A DNA stretch of 64,000 bases, from assembly GCF_000250675.2 (NCBI RefSeq), contig NC_018681.1:8990001-9054000 (forward strand), read 5' to 3'. This DNA comes from Nocardia brasiliensis ATCC 700358. Lineage in GTDB: Bacteria; Actinomycetota; Actinomycetes; Mycobacteriales; Mycobacteriaceae. Positions 1-8,853 of the stretch are shown in pieces (positions within the stretch are counted from its first letter, which is position 1; every line of letters starts with the position of its first letter). The position numbers and the translations under genes were made by a program. A model generated the notes under the pieces. That model did no database searches and was not told the origin of the DNA. It saw only the letters and a program-made list of their open reading frames with translations.

Positions 1-230
1 TCGGCCAGCGCGACCGCACCGGTCACCATGTCCTTCACACCCTGGCCGGAGCCGAATTCCGCACCGCCGGTGGAGAACTGGATGATGCCGTCGCTGCCCG
101 CGTCGGCGAAGCCCTTGATGGCCGCGTTGATCGTCTCCGACGACGTGCAGTTGATGGCCGGGAAGGCGAAGGAGTGCGCTTTGGCCCGACCGAGCATCTC
201 GGCGTAGACCTCCGGAGTCGCGATGGGCAC
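1..230 (-). CDS. fba: Fructose-bisphosphate aldolase class II, N-terminal part
   Basis: Cytosolic glycolytic and gluconeogenic enzyme that interconverts fructose 1,6-bisphosphate with dihydroxyacetone phosphate and glyceraldehyde 3-phosphate using a divalent metal. The frame starts at a GTG at 230 as MPIATPEVYAEMLGRAKAHS and continues through INCTSSET and FSTGGAEFGSG, which closely match the amino end of the mycobacterial class II enzyme. A GGAGG ribosome site lies 7 bases before the GTG. About 76 codons are present and the rest runs off the left edge of the window. Aldolase beside a DedA gene and a GH76 gene repeats the M. tuberculosis Rv0363c-Rv0365c order. Confidence 0.93.
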   Translation of the reverse strand, partial: MPIATPEVYAEMLGRAKAHSFAFPAINCTSSETINAAIKGFADAGSDGIIQFSTGGAEFGSGQGVKDMVTGAVALA

Positions 231-538
231 AGTAAGACCTCCGTGTTGTTGCGGCAAAGACCTATTTTGTCAGCCACCACCCTAGGACAGCGGGGTTTCG
301 CCTGGTATCCAGGGAGGCAGACGAAGATCCCGCGGGCCGTCGCCACCGCGTACCGCCGCCGGACCCACAGGTGGCCGTGCCGTGGTCACCGCGGAACCAT
401 CAGGTGACCAGCCGGTAGTTTCGCGCACAGCACGGGCATTCTCAGCCGAACCCGGTACTGTGGTGCCGGTAATTGCGCTGGCGGCTCCCGATGCGAGGGT
501 GAGCGATCAGGCCGGCCGTACCCAGAACAGGAGACCGC
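231..538. promoter_or_regulatory. Divergent intergenic region between fba and the DedA genes
   Basis: This 308-base gap separates the leftward aldolase gene from the rightward DedA pair, so it should hold both promoters. The only sites I can support are the ribosome binding sites, GGAGG for fba and AGGAGA just before the GTG at 539. No convincing hairpin, operator repeat or small gene was found. Confidence 0.5.
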
Positions 539-1264
539 GTGATTCTGCTGGCAGCGACAGAATCGGTGACGAGCAACATCGCATTGACCCAGTTGCTCGA
601 CCCGATGCACCTGCTCACGGAGACGTGGCTGAAGAACGCGGTGCTTCCCGCCATTCTGGCGATCGTCTTCATCGAGACCGGCCTGCTCTTCCCGATCCTG
701 CCCGGCGATTCGCTGCTGTTCACCGGCGGCCTGCTGGCCGCGCAGTCGAATCCGCCGGTCTCGATCTGGTGGCTGCTGCCGCTGGTGACCCTCGTCGCCT
801 TCGCCGGCGACCAGTCCGGGTACTGGATCGGCCGCGGCATCGGACCCGCGCTGTTCCACAAGGAGGACACCCGGTTCTTCAAGAAGCACTACGTCACCGA
901 GACGCACGAGTTCTTCGAGAAGCACGGGCCCAAGACCATCATCCTGGCCAGGTTCGTGCCGATCGTGCGCACGTTCATGCCGGTGCTGGCCGGTGTGTCC
1001 AAGATGGATTACCGCAAGTTCGTCGCCTTCGACATCGTCGGCGCGATCCTGTGGGGCGGCGGCGTGACGGTGTGCGGCTACTTCCTCGGCAACATCGCCT
1101 TCATCCGCGACCACGTCGAGGCCATCTTCCTGCTCATCGTGTTCGTCTCGATCCTGCCCGGCGTCTTCGCGGTGGCGAAGCGGCTGCTCAATCGTGGCGG
1201 CGGGGCGCCGGTGGCCGCTCCCGAAGCCGAGCTGACCGTTTCGACGAGCGAGCCGACCCGCTGA
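539..1264 (+). CDS. DedA family inner membrane protein
   Basis: A 241-residue polytopic membrane protein of the DedA family. Members are linked to undecaprenyl-phosphate or phospholipid flipping and to membrane homeostasis. Visible family marks are the early ETGLLFPILPGDSLLF segment, the GRGIG region near residue 100, the F(E)KHG motif followed by ARFVPIVRTFMPVLAG, and the MDYRKF step before the last hydrophobic segments. The start is a GTG with an AGGAGA site 5 bases upstream. The next gene, also DedA, begins only 4 bases after the stop, so the two are probably co-transcribed. The substrate cannot be told from sequence. Confidence 0.9.
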   Translation: MILLAATESVTSNIALTQLLDPMHLLTETWLKNAVLPAILAIVFIETGLLFPILPGDSLLFTGGLLAAQSNPPVSIWWLLPLVTLVAFAGDQSGYWIGRGIGPALFHKEDTRFFKKHYVTETHEFFEKHGPKTIILARFVPIVRTFMPVLAGVSKMDYRKFVAFDIVGAILWGGGVTVCGYFLGNIAFIRDHVEAIFLLIVFVSILPGVFAVAKRLLNRGGGAPVAAPEAELTVSTSEPTR

Positions 1265-1268
1265 GCGC

Positions 1269-1967
1269 GTGTTCGTGGCGTCCTCGCCCCTAGCAGTGGG
1301 CAATTTCGATCCGCTGATGTCAGCGGGCCCAGCGCTCGTCTGGACGGTGGTACTGACCTTCGTCTTCCTCGAATGCGCGGTGATTCTCGGGCTGTTCCTG
1401 CCCGGCGACTCCATGCTGATCACGGCCGGCGTGGTGATGGCCTCGCACGCCTCCGGCGAGACCCAGGTGTGGGCGCTGTCGGTCGGCACGATGCTCGCGG
1501 CCATCGCGGGCAATCAGGTCGGTTACGTCATCGGCCAGCGCACCGGGCACCACCTGGTGGCCCGCAAGAACGGGCGCTACATCAACACCAGGAATCTGCA
1601 GCGGGTCACCGAACTGCTGCAGCGGCACGGCTTCGTCGCGGTGCTCGTCGCTCGCTGGATTCCGTGGGTGCGCACGCTGTGCCCGACGGTCGCGGGCGCG
1701 GCCGGGATGGATCATCGCAAGTTCACCATCGCGAGCACGATCGGCGCGATCATCTGGGCGCCGGTGCTGCTGCTGATCGGCTACTACGCGGGCAGCTTCC
1801 TCGATCGGGTGCCGTGGTTGATGCCGATCGTGATCGGCACGCTGGTGCTCGGCCTGATCGTGGGCACCGCGCTCGGCATTCGGCACTATCGGCAGGAAAT
1901 GGCCAAGCCCGCCGAGGATTTCGACTTCGAGACCGTGCCGATCCGGGTCGTCGAAGCCGAGAGCTGA
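1269..1967 (+). CDS. DedA family inner membrane protein, second copy
   Basis: A 232-residue paralogue of the preceding gene with the same architecture: ECAVILGLFLPGDS near residue 40, GQRTG in the middle, an RHG segment followed by ARWIPWVRTLCPTVAG, then MDHRKF and two terminal hydrophobic helices. The arginine and proline residues of the ARxxPxxRT signature, needed for function in studied DedA proteins, are kept. The start is a GTG 4 bases after the first DedA stop, and no strong ribosome site is seen, which suggests translational coupling. The pair probably arose by tandem duplication; M. tuberculosis has a DedA gene (Rv0364) at this position. Confidence 0.88.
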   Translation: MFVASSPLAVGNFDPLMSAGPALVWTVVLTFVFLECAVILGLFLPGDSMLITAGVVMASHASGETQVWALSVGTMLAAIAGNQVGYVIGQRTGHHLVARKNGRYINTRNLQRVTELLQRHGFVAVLVARWIPWVRTLCPTVAGAAGMDHRKFTIASTIGAIIWAPVLLLIGYYAGSFLDRVPWLMPIVIGTLVLGLIVGTALGIRHYRQEMAKPAEDFDFETVPIRVVEAES

Positions 1968-2000
1968 CGTACCCGGCCGCCACGAACAGCGGCGGCCGGT

Positions 2001-3206
2001 CTACAGACCGGCCGCGCTGACCTGGTAGGCGGCCTCCATCAACATCCAGCCCGAAAGCTGCACGGACAGATCGCGTTCGGGCACCCGGGACGCGGTGACC
2101 GAACCGCCCGGGGTGAAGTGACCGGCCCCGGCGGTACCGCCGGGCAGCGTCGCCGGCCGGCTCCAATCGTGGCCGAACAGCGGCTCGCCCTCGACCTGGA
2201 GCCGGTTCGCCCACGCCGCCGTCGCGGAGGCCCGCACGATCGCCGCCGCGGCCCGCCGGTCGGCCGCCCGCGCCTCGTCCTCGCCGGGCAGCATCAGCGC
2301 GACCAGCGCGAGATAGCGGGCCAGGATCCCGTTGAACAGACCGCCGTCACCGCCACCGCCGCCGTTGATCACGCCGCGGGTCGTCATGTGCTCCTCGACC
2401 GCGCCGAGCAGCCGATGCACGCGCTCGATATGCCGCGCCTCGCCGGTGTGCACGGCGAGCTCGGTTTCCACGCCGAGCACCACGCCCTGGCAGTAGGTGA
2501 ACACCGGACGTTCGATCTCGCCGGCGGGCAGATGGATGCCGTCGAGGATCAGCCCGGATTCCGGATCGCGCAGCGTCTCGTCCAGCCAGTCGGCCATCTC
2601 CTGGGCGCGCAGCTGCCGCCCGAGCCGCAGCAGCGCGATCGCGGCCGGGCCGTTGGCGGGCGCGTTGTAGTAGTCCGAGCCGATCCGCCACGGCAGACCG
2701 CCGCCGACCTCCGGATTCCAGCCCTCGTACAGCGGCTTCTCCAGCGCGAGCAGCCCGCTGCGCGCCTCGGTGACGCCCGCGATCCGTTCCGCGCGTTCCA
2801 GGGCGATGGCCAGCCAGGCCATGTCGTCGTAGTACCGGTTGGTCCAGCCGGTGAGATTGCGGATCCGGTGCGAGCGCGCGATCGCGGCAATCCGCTTGCG
2901 GCGCACCGGGGTCGGCGTGCGGTTCGCGGCGTCCACCGCGCAGTCGATCAGATGCGCCTGCCACCAGTAGTGCCAGGACCCGAACGCGCGTTCACGCTTG
3001 GTCGCGGGCCAGCCGACCACGCCCAATTGCGTGCCGGGTAGCGCCCACAGCGCGCGCAGATGCCGGGAGATGATCGCGGATTCGGCCATATCGGCGCGCT
3101 CGGACCAGACCGCGGCGGTCGCGACCGCATCCCGGTTCGCCCGCGAGCGCTCACCCAGCGACCGTGCTGTCGCATGCTGCGGGTCCTCGGCCTTCCGCGT
3201 GGTCAT
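2001..3206 (-). CDS. Glycoside hydrolase family 76-like protein (alpha-1,6-mannanase type)
   Basis: A 401-residue protein related to family GH76, whose characterised members cut alpha-1,6-linked mannan. The paired aspartates expected for the active site are in RYYDDMAWLAIA (Asp127-Asp128). Aromatic substrate-groove segments such as FGSWHYWWQAH, LPWRIGSDYYNAPANGPAA and FTYCQGVVLG are also typical. It matches the Rv0365c position next to fba and DedA. No signal peptide or membrane segment is visible: the amino end is hydrophilic from the ATG at 3206, so the protein looks cytosolic, which is odd for an enzyme on cell-surface mannan. Its substrate is unproven; lipomannan-type glycans are a reasonable guess only. 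Confidence 0.82.
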   Translation of the reverse strand: MTTRKAEDPQHATARSLGERSRANRDAVATAAVWSERADMAESAIISRHLRALWALPGTQLGVVGWPATKRERAFGSWHYWWQAHLIDCAVDAANRTPTPVRRKRIAAIARSHRIRNLTGWTNRYYDDMAWLAIALERAERIAGVTEARSGLLALEKPLYEGWNPEVGGGLPWRIGSDYYNAPANGPAAIALLRLGRQLRAQEMADWLDETLRDPESGLILDGIHLPAGEIERPVFTYCQGVVLGVETELAVHTGEARHIERVHRLLGAVEEHMTTRGVINGGGGGDGGLFNGILARYLALVALMLPGEDEARAADRRAAAAIVRASATAAWANRLQVEGEPLFGHDWSRPATLPGGTAGAGHFTPGGSVTASRVPERDLSVQLSGWMLMEAAYQVSAAGL

Positions 3207-3326
3207 GCGTCAATGGTGCCAGTTTGGAACGCTTTTACGCGCCCGATTTGTTACAAAGACGATGCTCGAATGACACAGCGCGCGAAATATCCGCCGAATT
3301 CTCAGGTCTGGGCTATATGCCACGAC

Positions 3327-4013
3327 TCACCACGCGTCGGCGAGATCGGCATGCCGCCGGATCCACGCGTGCATGGCGATCCCCGCGGCCACGCCCGCGT
3401 TGATGCTGCGCGTCGACCCGAACTGGGCGATCGAAACGGTCATGGCCGCGGCCGCTTTCGCGTCGGCCGTGACGCCGGGGCCCTCCTGACCGAACAGCAG
3501 CAGGCAGTCCCGGGGCAGTTCGGCCGTCTCCAACGGGATCGACCCGGGGACGTTATCCACGGCCACCACGGTCAGCCCGGTGCGGGCCGCGTACGCCAGC
3601 AGCTCGGCCACCGACTCGTGGTGCTCGATGTGCTGGTAGCGGTCGGTGACCATGGCGCCGCGCCGATTCCAGCGTTTGCGCCCGACGATGTGCACCGCCG
3701 CGGCCGCGAAGGCATTGGCCGTGCGCACCACCGTGCCGATATTCGCGTCGTGCCCGAAGTTCTCGATCGCCACGTGGAACGGATGCCTGCGCCGGTCGAT
3801 ATCGGCGACGATCGCCTCGCGCGACCAGTAGCGGTAGGCGTCGACCACGTTGCGGCGATCACCCGCCGCCAGCAACTCGGCGTCGAACCGGGGGTCCTCC
3901 GGCGGCGGCTCGGCGTGCTCGTCGGACCACGGCCCGACACCGTGCGGGTGCTCGCCCCATTCGGTGGGCCCCGGTGGGTCCTGCTCCGCCGCGTCCGGCA
4001 CTGCGTGATTCAC
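3327..4013 (-). CDS. TrmH/SpoU family RNA ribose methyltransferase
   Basis: A 228-residue SPOUT-class enzyme expected to transfer a methyl group from S-adenosylmethionine to a ribose 2'-hydroxyl in tRNA or rRNA. The three SpoU motifs are present: motif 1 in NFGHDANIGTVVRTANAF, motif 2 in LLFGQEGPGV, and motif 3 in SINAGVAAGIAMHAW. The trefoil-knot cofactor site is formed by the last two. The start is a GTG at 4013. M. tuberculosis has a homologue (Rv0380c) close to pyrE and clpB, as here. The target nucleotide cannot be predicted. Confidence 0.9.
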   Translation of the reverse strand: MNHAVPDAAEQDPPGPTEWGEHPHGVGPWSDEHAEPPPEDPRFDAELLAAGDRRNVVDAYRYWSREAIVADIDRRRHPFHVAIENFGHDANIGTVVRTANAFAAAAVHIVGRKRWNRRGAMVTDRYQHIEHHESVAELLAYAARTGLTVVAVDNVPGSIPLETAELPRDCLLLFGQEGPGVTADAKAAAAMTVSIAQFGSTRSINAGVAAGIAMHAWIRRHADLADAW

Positions 4014-4056
4014 TCCGCCGATGCTAATTCCGGGCCCGACCCGCGAAACGCCCGGC

Positions 4057-4395
4057 TCAGTAGCTGGTGCTCGACCCCGCCCAGACGCCGAGCAGGCCCA
4101 GCACCACGAACAGCACGACGAACAGGATGCCGAGAATGATCAGCACCGAGGAGATGATGCCGCAGACATAGCCGACCATGACGTTGGACCGGCCGCCCAT
4201 CGCGCCGCCGGAGGCATCGATCTCGTTGAGCGCCCGCTTGCCCATCACCCAGGCCACCGGGCCGAGGATCTGGCAGAAGACCAGACCGAGAATGCCGAGG
4301 ATCAGGATCGTGGTGGCCTGCGGGTGATCCGGCGGCGGACCGTAGGCCCCGTAGGCTGGATAGCCGTATGGCGGCTGCTGCGGCGGGTAGCTCAT
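4057..4395 (-). CDS. Small DUF4190-type membrane protein
   Basis: A 112-residue protein with a Pro/Tyr/Gly-rich cytosolic head (MSYPPQQPPYGYPAYG) and two hydrophobic segments at about residues 28-50 and 72-105. GPVAWVMGKRALNEIDAS between them is typical of DUF4190 proteins, which are common in Actinobacteria and have no known function. It lies 43 bases upstream of the methyltransferase gene on the same strand and is divergent from the histidine kinase. Confidence 0.8.
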   Translation of the reverse strand: MSYPPQQPPYGYPAYGAYGPPPDHPQATTILILGILGLVFCQILGPVAWVMGKRALNEIDASGGAMGGRSNVMVGYVCGIISSVLIILGILFVVLFVVLGLLGVWAGSSTSY

Positions 4396-4486
4396 CAGCA
4401 GGATGGTAGTGGGTGTAGCTGGCTACACCACACATCCGGCGGACAGCTCCATCGAATCGCGACGCCGCGCCGACAACCATGGAGCC

Positions 4487-5860
4487 ATGACCGAGACACA
4501 CGCCGAACCCACGCTGGTGCTCGACCCGATGCCCGGTAAAACCCGGTCGACGGCCGAGCAGGCGTTTCGTGCCGTCCTTCGCGCGCCGTTCCAGGCGCGA
4601 TTCTGGAAAGAACTCGTCTACGTCTTCACCGCGTTCGTGCTCGGCTGCATCGCCGTGGTCTACCTGTACGCGGCGTGGGGCGGCGGATTGCTGATCTCCT
4701 TCACCGTCATCGGCCTGCCCATCCTCGCGCTGGTCCTGCTCGGCGGCCGCTTCTGGGGCCGGATCTACCGGGCGCTGGTCAAGGACCTGCTCGGCACGCC
4801 GCTGACGCCGCCGCCGACGTTCGCGCCGACGCCGGGACTCGTCGGCTTCCTCAAGAGCGCCTTCACCGATCTGGCCAGCTGGCGCGCCACGCTGTTCCTC
4901 ATCGCGCAGGCGGTGCTCGGCGTCGTGGTCGGATACCTAGCGCTCATCGTGGTCGCGATGACGGTGTTCGTCGCGGTCTCGCCGATCCTGTGGGTGCTCT
5001 TCGATCCGATCAACGTCGATGCCGATGGCGTGGAACATCATTCGTTCGCCCAGTTCGGCGATTTCTACATCGACACCTGGCCCCGGGTGCTCGGCTTCGC
5101 CGCGCTCGGCGTCCTCGGCTGCTTCGCGCTGCCCTGGCTGCTGCGCGCGCTCTGCTGGCTGCACCGGCTGCTGGCCATGGCCCTGTTGACCGCGACCGCG
5201 CGCGATCAGCGGATCACCGAGCTGCAGCAGGGCAGGCAGGCCGCGGTCGACGATTCCACCGCCACCCTGCGCCGGCTGGAGCGCGACCTGCACGACGGCA
5301 CCCAGGCCCGGCTGGTCACCATCGCCATGGCGCTCGGCCGGGCCGAGGACCGGCTCGAGGCCGGCGGTGATCCACGCGATCTGATCGCCGACGCGCACGC
5401 ATCGTCCAAGGAGGCGCTGACCGAGCTGCGCGAGCTGGTGCGCGGAATCCATCCGCCCGCACTGGAACTCGGCCTCGGGCCGGCGCTGGAAACGCTCACC
5501 GCGCGCTGCTCGGTGCCGACCGAACTGCGGGTGCACCTGCCCGAGCGGCCCAACCCGGCGGTCGAGGCGATCGCCTACTTCTCCGTCGCGGAGCTGCTCA
5601 CCAACGTGGTCCGGCACGCCACCGCGACCCGTGCCTGGGTGTCGGTGCTGCCGAACGACGCGCACACCATCGCGATCACCGTGCGGGACAACGGCATCGG
5701 CGGCGTGCTGCAACCGGCCGAAGGTCAACTCGCCGCGGGCAGTGGGCTTTCCGGCTTGGCCGCGCGGGCACGCACGGTCGACGGGTCGCTGACCGTGCAG
5801 AGCCCCACCGGCGGCCCGACCGTGATCACGATCCTGCTACCGAAGGAAGGCTCACGATGA
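4487..5860 (+). CDS. NarL-type sensor histidine kinase
   Basis: A 457-residue membrane kinase. The first half holds a sensor region of paired hydrophobic segments (about residues 43-87, 135-172 and 203-235). The dimerisation/phospho-acceptor domain has LERDLHDGTQARLV with His269 as the likely autophosphorylated residue, placing it in the HisKA_3 group. The ATPase domain follows with LLTNVVRHA (N box), DNGIGG (G1) and GSGLSGLAARA (G2). I chose the ATG at 4487 rather than an in-frame upstream start because MTETHAEPT is a normal hydrophilic beginning and the extra codons overlap the promoter of the divergent gene. It overlaps the response regulator by 4 bases (ATGA). The signal is unknown. Confidence 0.92.
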   Translation: MTETHAEPTLVLDPMPGKTRSTAEQAFRAVLRAPFQARFWKELVYVFTAFVLGCIAVVYLYAAWGGGLLISFTVIGLPILALVLLGGRFWGRIYRALVKDLLGTPLTPPPTFAPTPGLVGFLKSAFTDLASWRATLFLIAQAVLGVVVGYLALIVVAMTVFVAVSPILWVLFDPINVDADGVEHHSFAQFGDFYIDTWPRVLGFAALGVLGCFALPWLLRALCWLHRLLAMALLTATARDQRITELQQGRQAAVDDSTATLRRLERDLHDGTQARLVTIAMALGRAEDRLEAGGDPRDLIADAHASSKEALTELRELVRGIHPPALELGLGPALETLTARCSVPTELRVHLPERPNPAVEAIAYFSVAELLTNVVRHATATRAWVSVLPNDAHTIAITVRDNGIGGVLQPAEGQLAAGSGLSGLAARARTVDGSLTVQSPTGGPTVITILLPKEGSR

Positions 5861-6510
5861 CGGAGTCACTGCGCATCGTGATCGCCGAGGACAGCGCGAT
5901 CCTGCGCGACGGACTCGCCGGCTTGCTGACCGAACGCGGCCACCAGGTGGTCGCGATGGTCGGCGACGCGACGACGCTGAGCGACGTGGTCGGCACGCAC
6001 AACCCCGACGTCGCCGTGGTGGATGTGCGGATGCCGCCCAGCTTCACCGACGAGGGCCTGCTCGCCGCCATCGAGTTGCGCCGCAAATATCCGATGACCG
6101 GAGTGCTCGTCTTCTCCCAGTGGGTGGAAACCCGCTACGCCACCGAGCTGCTGGCCGGCGGCGCGAGCGGCGTCGGTTATCTGCTCAAGGACCGGGTCGC
6201 CGATGTCCGCGATTTCGTCGACGCCCTGCACCGCGTCGCCACCGGCGGCACCGCACTCGATCCAGAGGTGGTGAGCCAACTGATGGGCGCCTCGAAACAG
6301 CAGGATTCGCTGACCCGCCTGACACCGCGCGAGCGCGAGGTGCTCGAACTGATGGCGCAGGGCCTGTCCAACAACGCCATCGCGACCAGCCTCACCGTCA
6401 CAGAACGCGCGGTGGAGAAGCACATCGGCAACATCTTCACCAAACTCGATCTGCCGCCGTCGGACACCCACCACCGCCGCGTGCTCGCGGTACTGCGCCT
6501 CAAGGGCTGA
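5857..6510 (+). CDS. NarL/LuxR family response regulator
   Basis: A 217-residue transcription factor partnered with the overlapping histidine kinase. The receiver domain (about 1-125) has acidic-pocket residues EDS near position 11, Asp56 in VVDVRMPP as phosphorylation site, and a late KD in LLKDRV. The output domain (about 150-217) is a LuxR-type helix-turn-helix with LTPREREVLELMAQGLSNNAIA and VEKHIGNIFTKL. The DDSHHRR-like ending (PPSDTHHRRVLAVL) is common in actinobacterial members. Its regulon is not visible here. Confidence 0.93.
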   Translation: MTESLRIVIAEDSAILRDGLAGLLTERGHQVVAMVGDATTLSDVVGTHNPDVAVVDVRMPPSFTDEGLLAAIELRRKYPMTGVLVFSQWVETRYATELLAGGASGVGYLLKDRVADVRDFVDALHRVATGGTALDPEVVSQLMGASKQQDSLTRLTPREREVLELMAQGLSNNAIATSLTVTERAVEKHIGNIFTKLDLPPSDTHHRRVLAVLRLKG

Positions 6511-6607
6511 ACCCCTTACCGCGGCCGCCCCTATCGAGCCCGATCCGCGCATGTCAGCACCAGTGCGGGCCTATCCTGGAAGCCGGACAGTCGGGGTGGA
6601 GGCTGGT

Positions 6608-7054
6608 ATGGACCACGGGCGAATCTTGCGCACGGTGCTCGGAGTCACCGCCGGTTACCTCGTGTTGCTCGGCCTGTGGCTCGGGTGGCTGGTCCACCAC
6701 ACGCCGCCCGGCACGCTGCCGTACCAGATCGTGGCGCTGGTCGGGCTTTTCGGCACCTGCCTCGGCATCGGGATGATGCTGGCGGCCCGCCCGTCCAAGG
6801 CGGATCGGCGACTCTGGCGGCACGGGCTGGAGGGCTGGGCGACCGTGCACGGCGTGCATCCGTTGCGGCCCACCGACCATCACAGCGAGCTCACCGAACT
6901 GGACCTGGAACTCACCGTGCCCGGATCCGAAACCTACCGGGGCACCATAGTTTTCGATGTCACCCCGGCGGACAAGCCGAAACTCGCGGTCGGCGAGACC
7001 ATTTCGATCCGGGTCGACCCGGCCAACCGGGACCGGATCATCGTCGTGCTGTGA
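6608..7054 (+). CDS. DUF3592-like membrane protein
   Basis: A 148-residue protein with two hydrophobic segments near its amino end (about residues 10-30 and 40-60). A soluble beta-rich domain follows, containing HGLEGWATVHGV, EVDLEL-like strands and VGETISIRVDPANRDRIIV. This layout, with the VDPxNP-like end, fits DUF3592-type proteins, which are widespread and uncharacterised. The ATG at 6608 is preceded by GGTGGAGG, so I prefer it to the in-frame upstream ATG at 6551. It stands alone, convergent with the lysoplasmalogenase-type gene 9 bases beyond its stop. Confidence 0.72.
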   Translation: MDHGRILRTVLGVTAGYLVLLGLWLGWLVHHTPPGTLPYQIVALVGLFGTCLGIGMMLAARPSKADRRLWRHGLEGWATVHGVHPLRPTDHHSELTELDLELTVPGSETYRGTIVFDVTPADKPKLAVGETISIRVDPANRDRIIVVL

Positions 7055-7063
7055 GCGGGCGGT

Positions 7064-7747
7064 TCAGGCGTGCGCGTCCGGATCGGCGAGCAGGAACTGG
7101 GCGGCGGCATAGGTCGTGAGAATGACGCCCTCGGTGATCCGGCGGCTGCGCTCGCCGCGCGCGAACAGCTTGCGCGCCACGATGAGCCCGTCGGAGACGG
7201 TGAACAGCAGCGCGCCGAGCGCCAGCCTGCTGCGCGGATCGGCATTGGGGATGTTCACGCCCGCAACGTTTTTCGCGTCCCGGGCCAGGGCCGGATCGGA
7301 GGCGAGCACACCCGCGGTGCCCAATGTCGCGCCGTAGGCGGTGAGCGGCAACGCCACGGTGGGCGCCTTGGCCCGTAACAACGCGGCCGCACCGAGCCAG
7401 GCCGCCAATCGCGGTCCGGCGATGACGGCCCGCGGCCGGGCGCCCTTGCGCAACCACAGCGCGGTGTACCCGGCCTGCATCACCGCGAACGACGACGCCC
7501 CGGCGATCAGGCGCCGGTCGTCGTCCGGATCGATGAGCAGGATGTCGCCCAGTGTCGCGGCGCCGAGCGCACCGAGCAGGACGGTGCGATCGGTCTTGTC
7601 GAGCGCCACGTCGCTCGTGGCGACGTCTGCCGCCAGCAGCGGCATCAGCAGTGGCTTCGCGAGCCACTGCGCCCGTTCACGGCCGGTCACCGCACCGTAG
7701 ACGGTGACCGCGGCCGCGGCCAGGAACCCGGCCCGGAACTTTCGCAT
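7064..7747 (-). CDS. YhhN/TMEM86 family protein (lysoplasmalogenase-like)
   Basis: A 227-residue multi-span membrane protein of the YhhN family, whose animal members hydrolyse lysoplasmalogens. Typical segments are the KPLLMPLLA stretch near residue 31, LGDILLI near residue 65 carrying the conserved acidic residue, and the late SDGLIVARKLF segment near residue 185. About seven to eight hydrophobic helices can be traced. It sits 3 bases downstream of the FabH-type gene on the same strand and may be co-transcribed with it. Enzymatic activity in bacteria with few plasmalogens is uncertain. Confidence 0.8.
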   Translation of the reverse strand: MRKFRAGFLAAAAVTVYGAVTGRERAQWLAKPLLMPLLAADVATSDVALDKTDRTVLLGALGAATLGDILLIDPDDDRRLIAGASSFAVMQAGYTALWLRKGARPRAVIAGPRLAAWLGAAALLRAKAPTVALPLTAYGATLGTAGVLASDPALARDAKNVAGVNIPNADPRSRLALGALLFTVSDGLIVARKLFARGERSRRITEGVILTTYAAAQFLLADPDAHA

Positions 7748-7750
7748 GGC

Positions 7751-8809
7751 TCAGAAGCTCGGCTCGACCGGCTTCGGCGGCAGGGTGACGACCTGCCCCG
7801 CGTAGCTCAGGCCGGCGCCGAACCCGAGCAGCAGCGCCAGCTGACCGCCCTTCGCCTTGCCGGTGACCAGCATCTCCTCCATGGCCAGCGGGATGGACGC
7901 GGCCGAGGTGTTGCCGGTGTTCTCGATGTCGTTGGCCATCGGGATATCGTCGGCCAGGCCCAGATTCTTCTTCATCAACTCGTTGATCCGCGCGTTGGCC
8001 TGGTGCGGGATGAACACCTCGATGTCCTCCTTGGCCACCCCGGACACCTCCAGCGCGGTGGACAGTGCGCGCGGCAAAGTGACGGCGGCCCAACGGAATA
8101 CGCGCGGGCCCTCCATCCGCAGCGACATCCGGCCGATCGGCTCTACCGCCGGATCGGTGCCCTGCATCGCCTGGGCCTTCTCCATGTAGTCGAGGAAGTT
8201 CACGTCCTGGGCGATCGCGGCGGCGTTCTCGCCGTCGCTGCCCCACACGGTCGGCGAGATGCCGTTCTCCTCACTCGGCCCGATCACCACCGCGCCCGCG
8301 CCGTCGCCGAAGATCATCGCGGTGCCGCGGTCGGTCGGGTCCAGTCCGACCGTCATCGTCTCGGCGCCGATCAGCAGCACGTAGTCGGCCGAACCCGCCC
8401 GGATCAGATCGGCCGCGACCCCGAGTCCGTAGCCGAAACCGCCGCAGCCGGAGGTCAGGTCGAACGCCGGGATGCCGTTGATCCCCAGGTCATGCGCAAT
8501 GGACGGGGCGCCGTGCGGGGTGAGCATGAGCCAGCTCGACGTCGCGAGAATCAGCGCGCCGATCTTCGAGCGATCGATCCCGCTGTTCACCAGCGCGCGT
8601 TCGCCCGCCGCGGCCGCGATCGACCGCAGCGTCTCGTCACCGCTGATCCAGCGGCGGTTGCGAATGCCGGTGCGGTCGTAGATCCACTCAGGATTGGAGT
8701 CCAGCACCTCGCACACGTCCGCATTGCTGACAATGCGCTCCGGCCGATAGGCGCCGATACCGAGCATCGCAACGTTGTCGCGATTCTTGTTGATTGCAAT
8801 GCTCACCAC
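7751..8809 (-). CDS. fabH: 3-oxoacyl-ACP synthase III (FabH-type)
   Basis: A 352-residue thiolase-fold condensing enzyme that primes fatty acid or meromycolate elongation by joining an acyl-CoA to malonyl-ACP. The catalytic triad is intact: Cys122 in TSGCGGFGYG, His269 in IPHQANARI and Asn300 in ENTGNTSAASIP. The closing LLGFGAGLSYAGQVV is the usual GGGLTWG-type loop. The sequence resembles mycobacterial FabH more than chain-elongating synthases. The start is a GTG at 8809, with a second GTG directly after it as an alternative. A KAS III-like enzyme in another lipid pathway cannot be excluded. Confidence 0.87.
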   Translation of the reverse strand: MVSIAINKNRDNVAMLGIGAYRPERIVSNADVCEVLDSNPEWIYDRTGIRNRRWISGDETLRSIAAAAGERALVNSGIDRSKIGALILATSSWLMLTPHGAPSIAHDLGINGIPAFDLTSGCGGFGYGLGVAADLIRAGSADYVLLIGAETMTVGLDPTDRGTAMIFGDGAGAVVIGPSEENGISPTVWGSDGENAAAIAQDVNFLDYMEKAQAMQGTDPAVEPIGRMSLRMEGPRVFRWAAVTLPRALSTALEVSGVAKEDIEVFIPHQANARINELMKKNLGLADDIPMANDIENTGNTSAASIPLAMEEMLVTGKAKGGQLALLLGFGAGLSYAGQVVTLPPKPVEPSF

Positions 8810-8853
8810 TGAAGATGACCCTTCACCTTTGCAGAACTAGACCGCTGTCCAGG

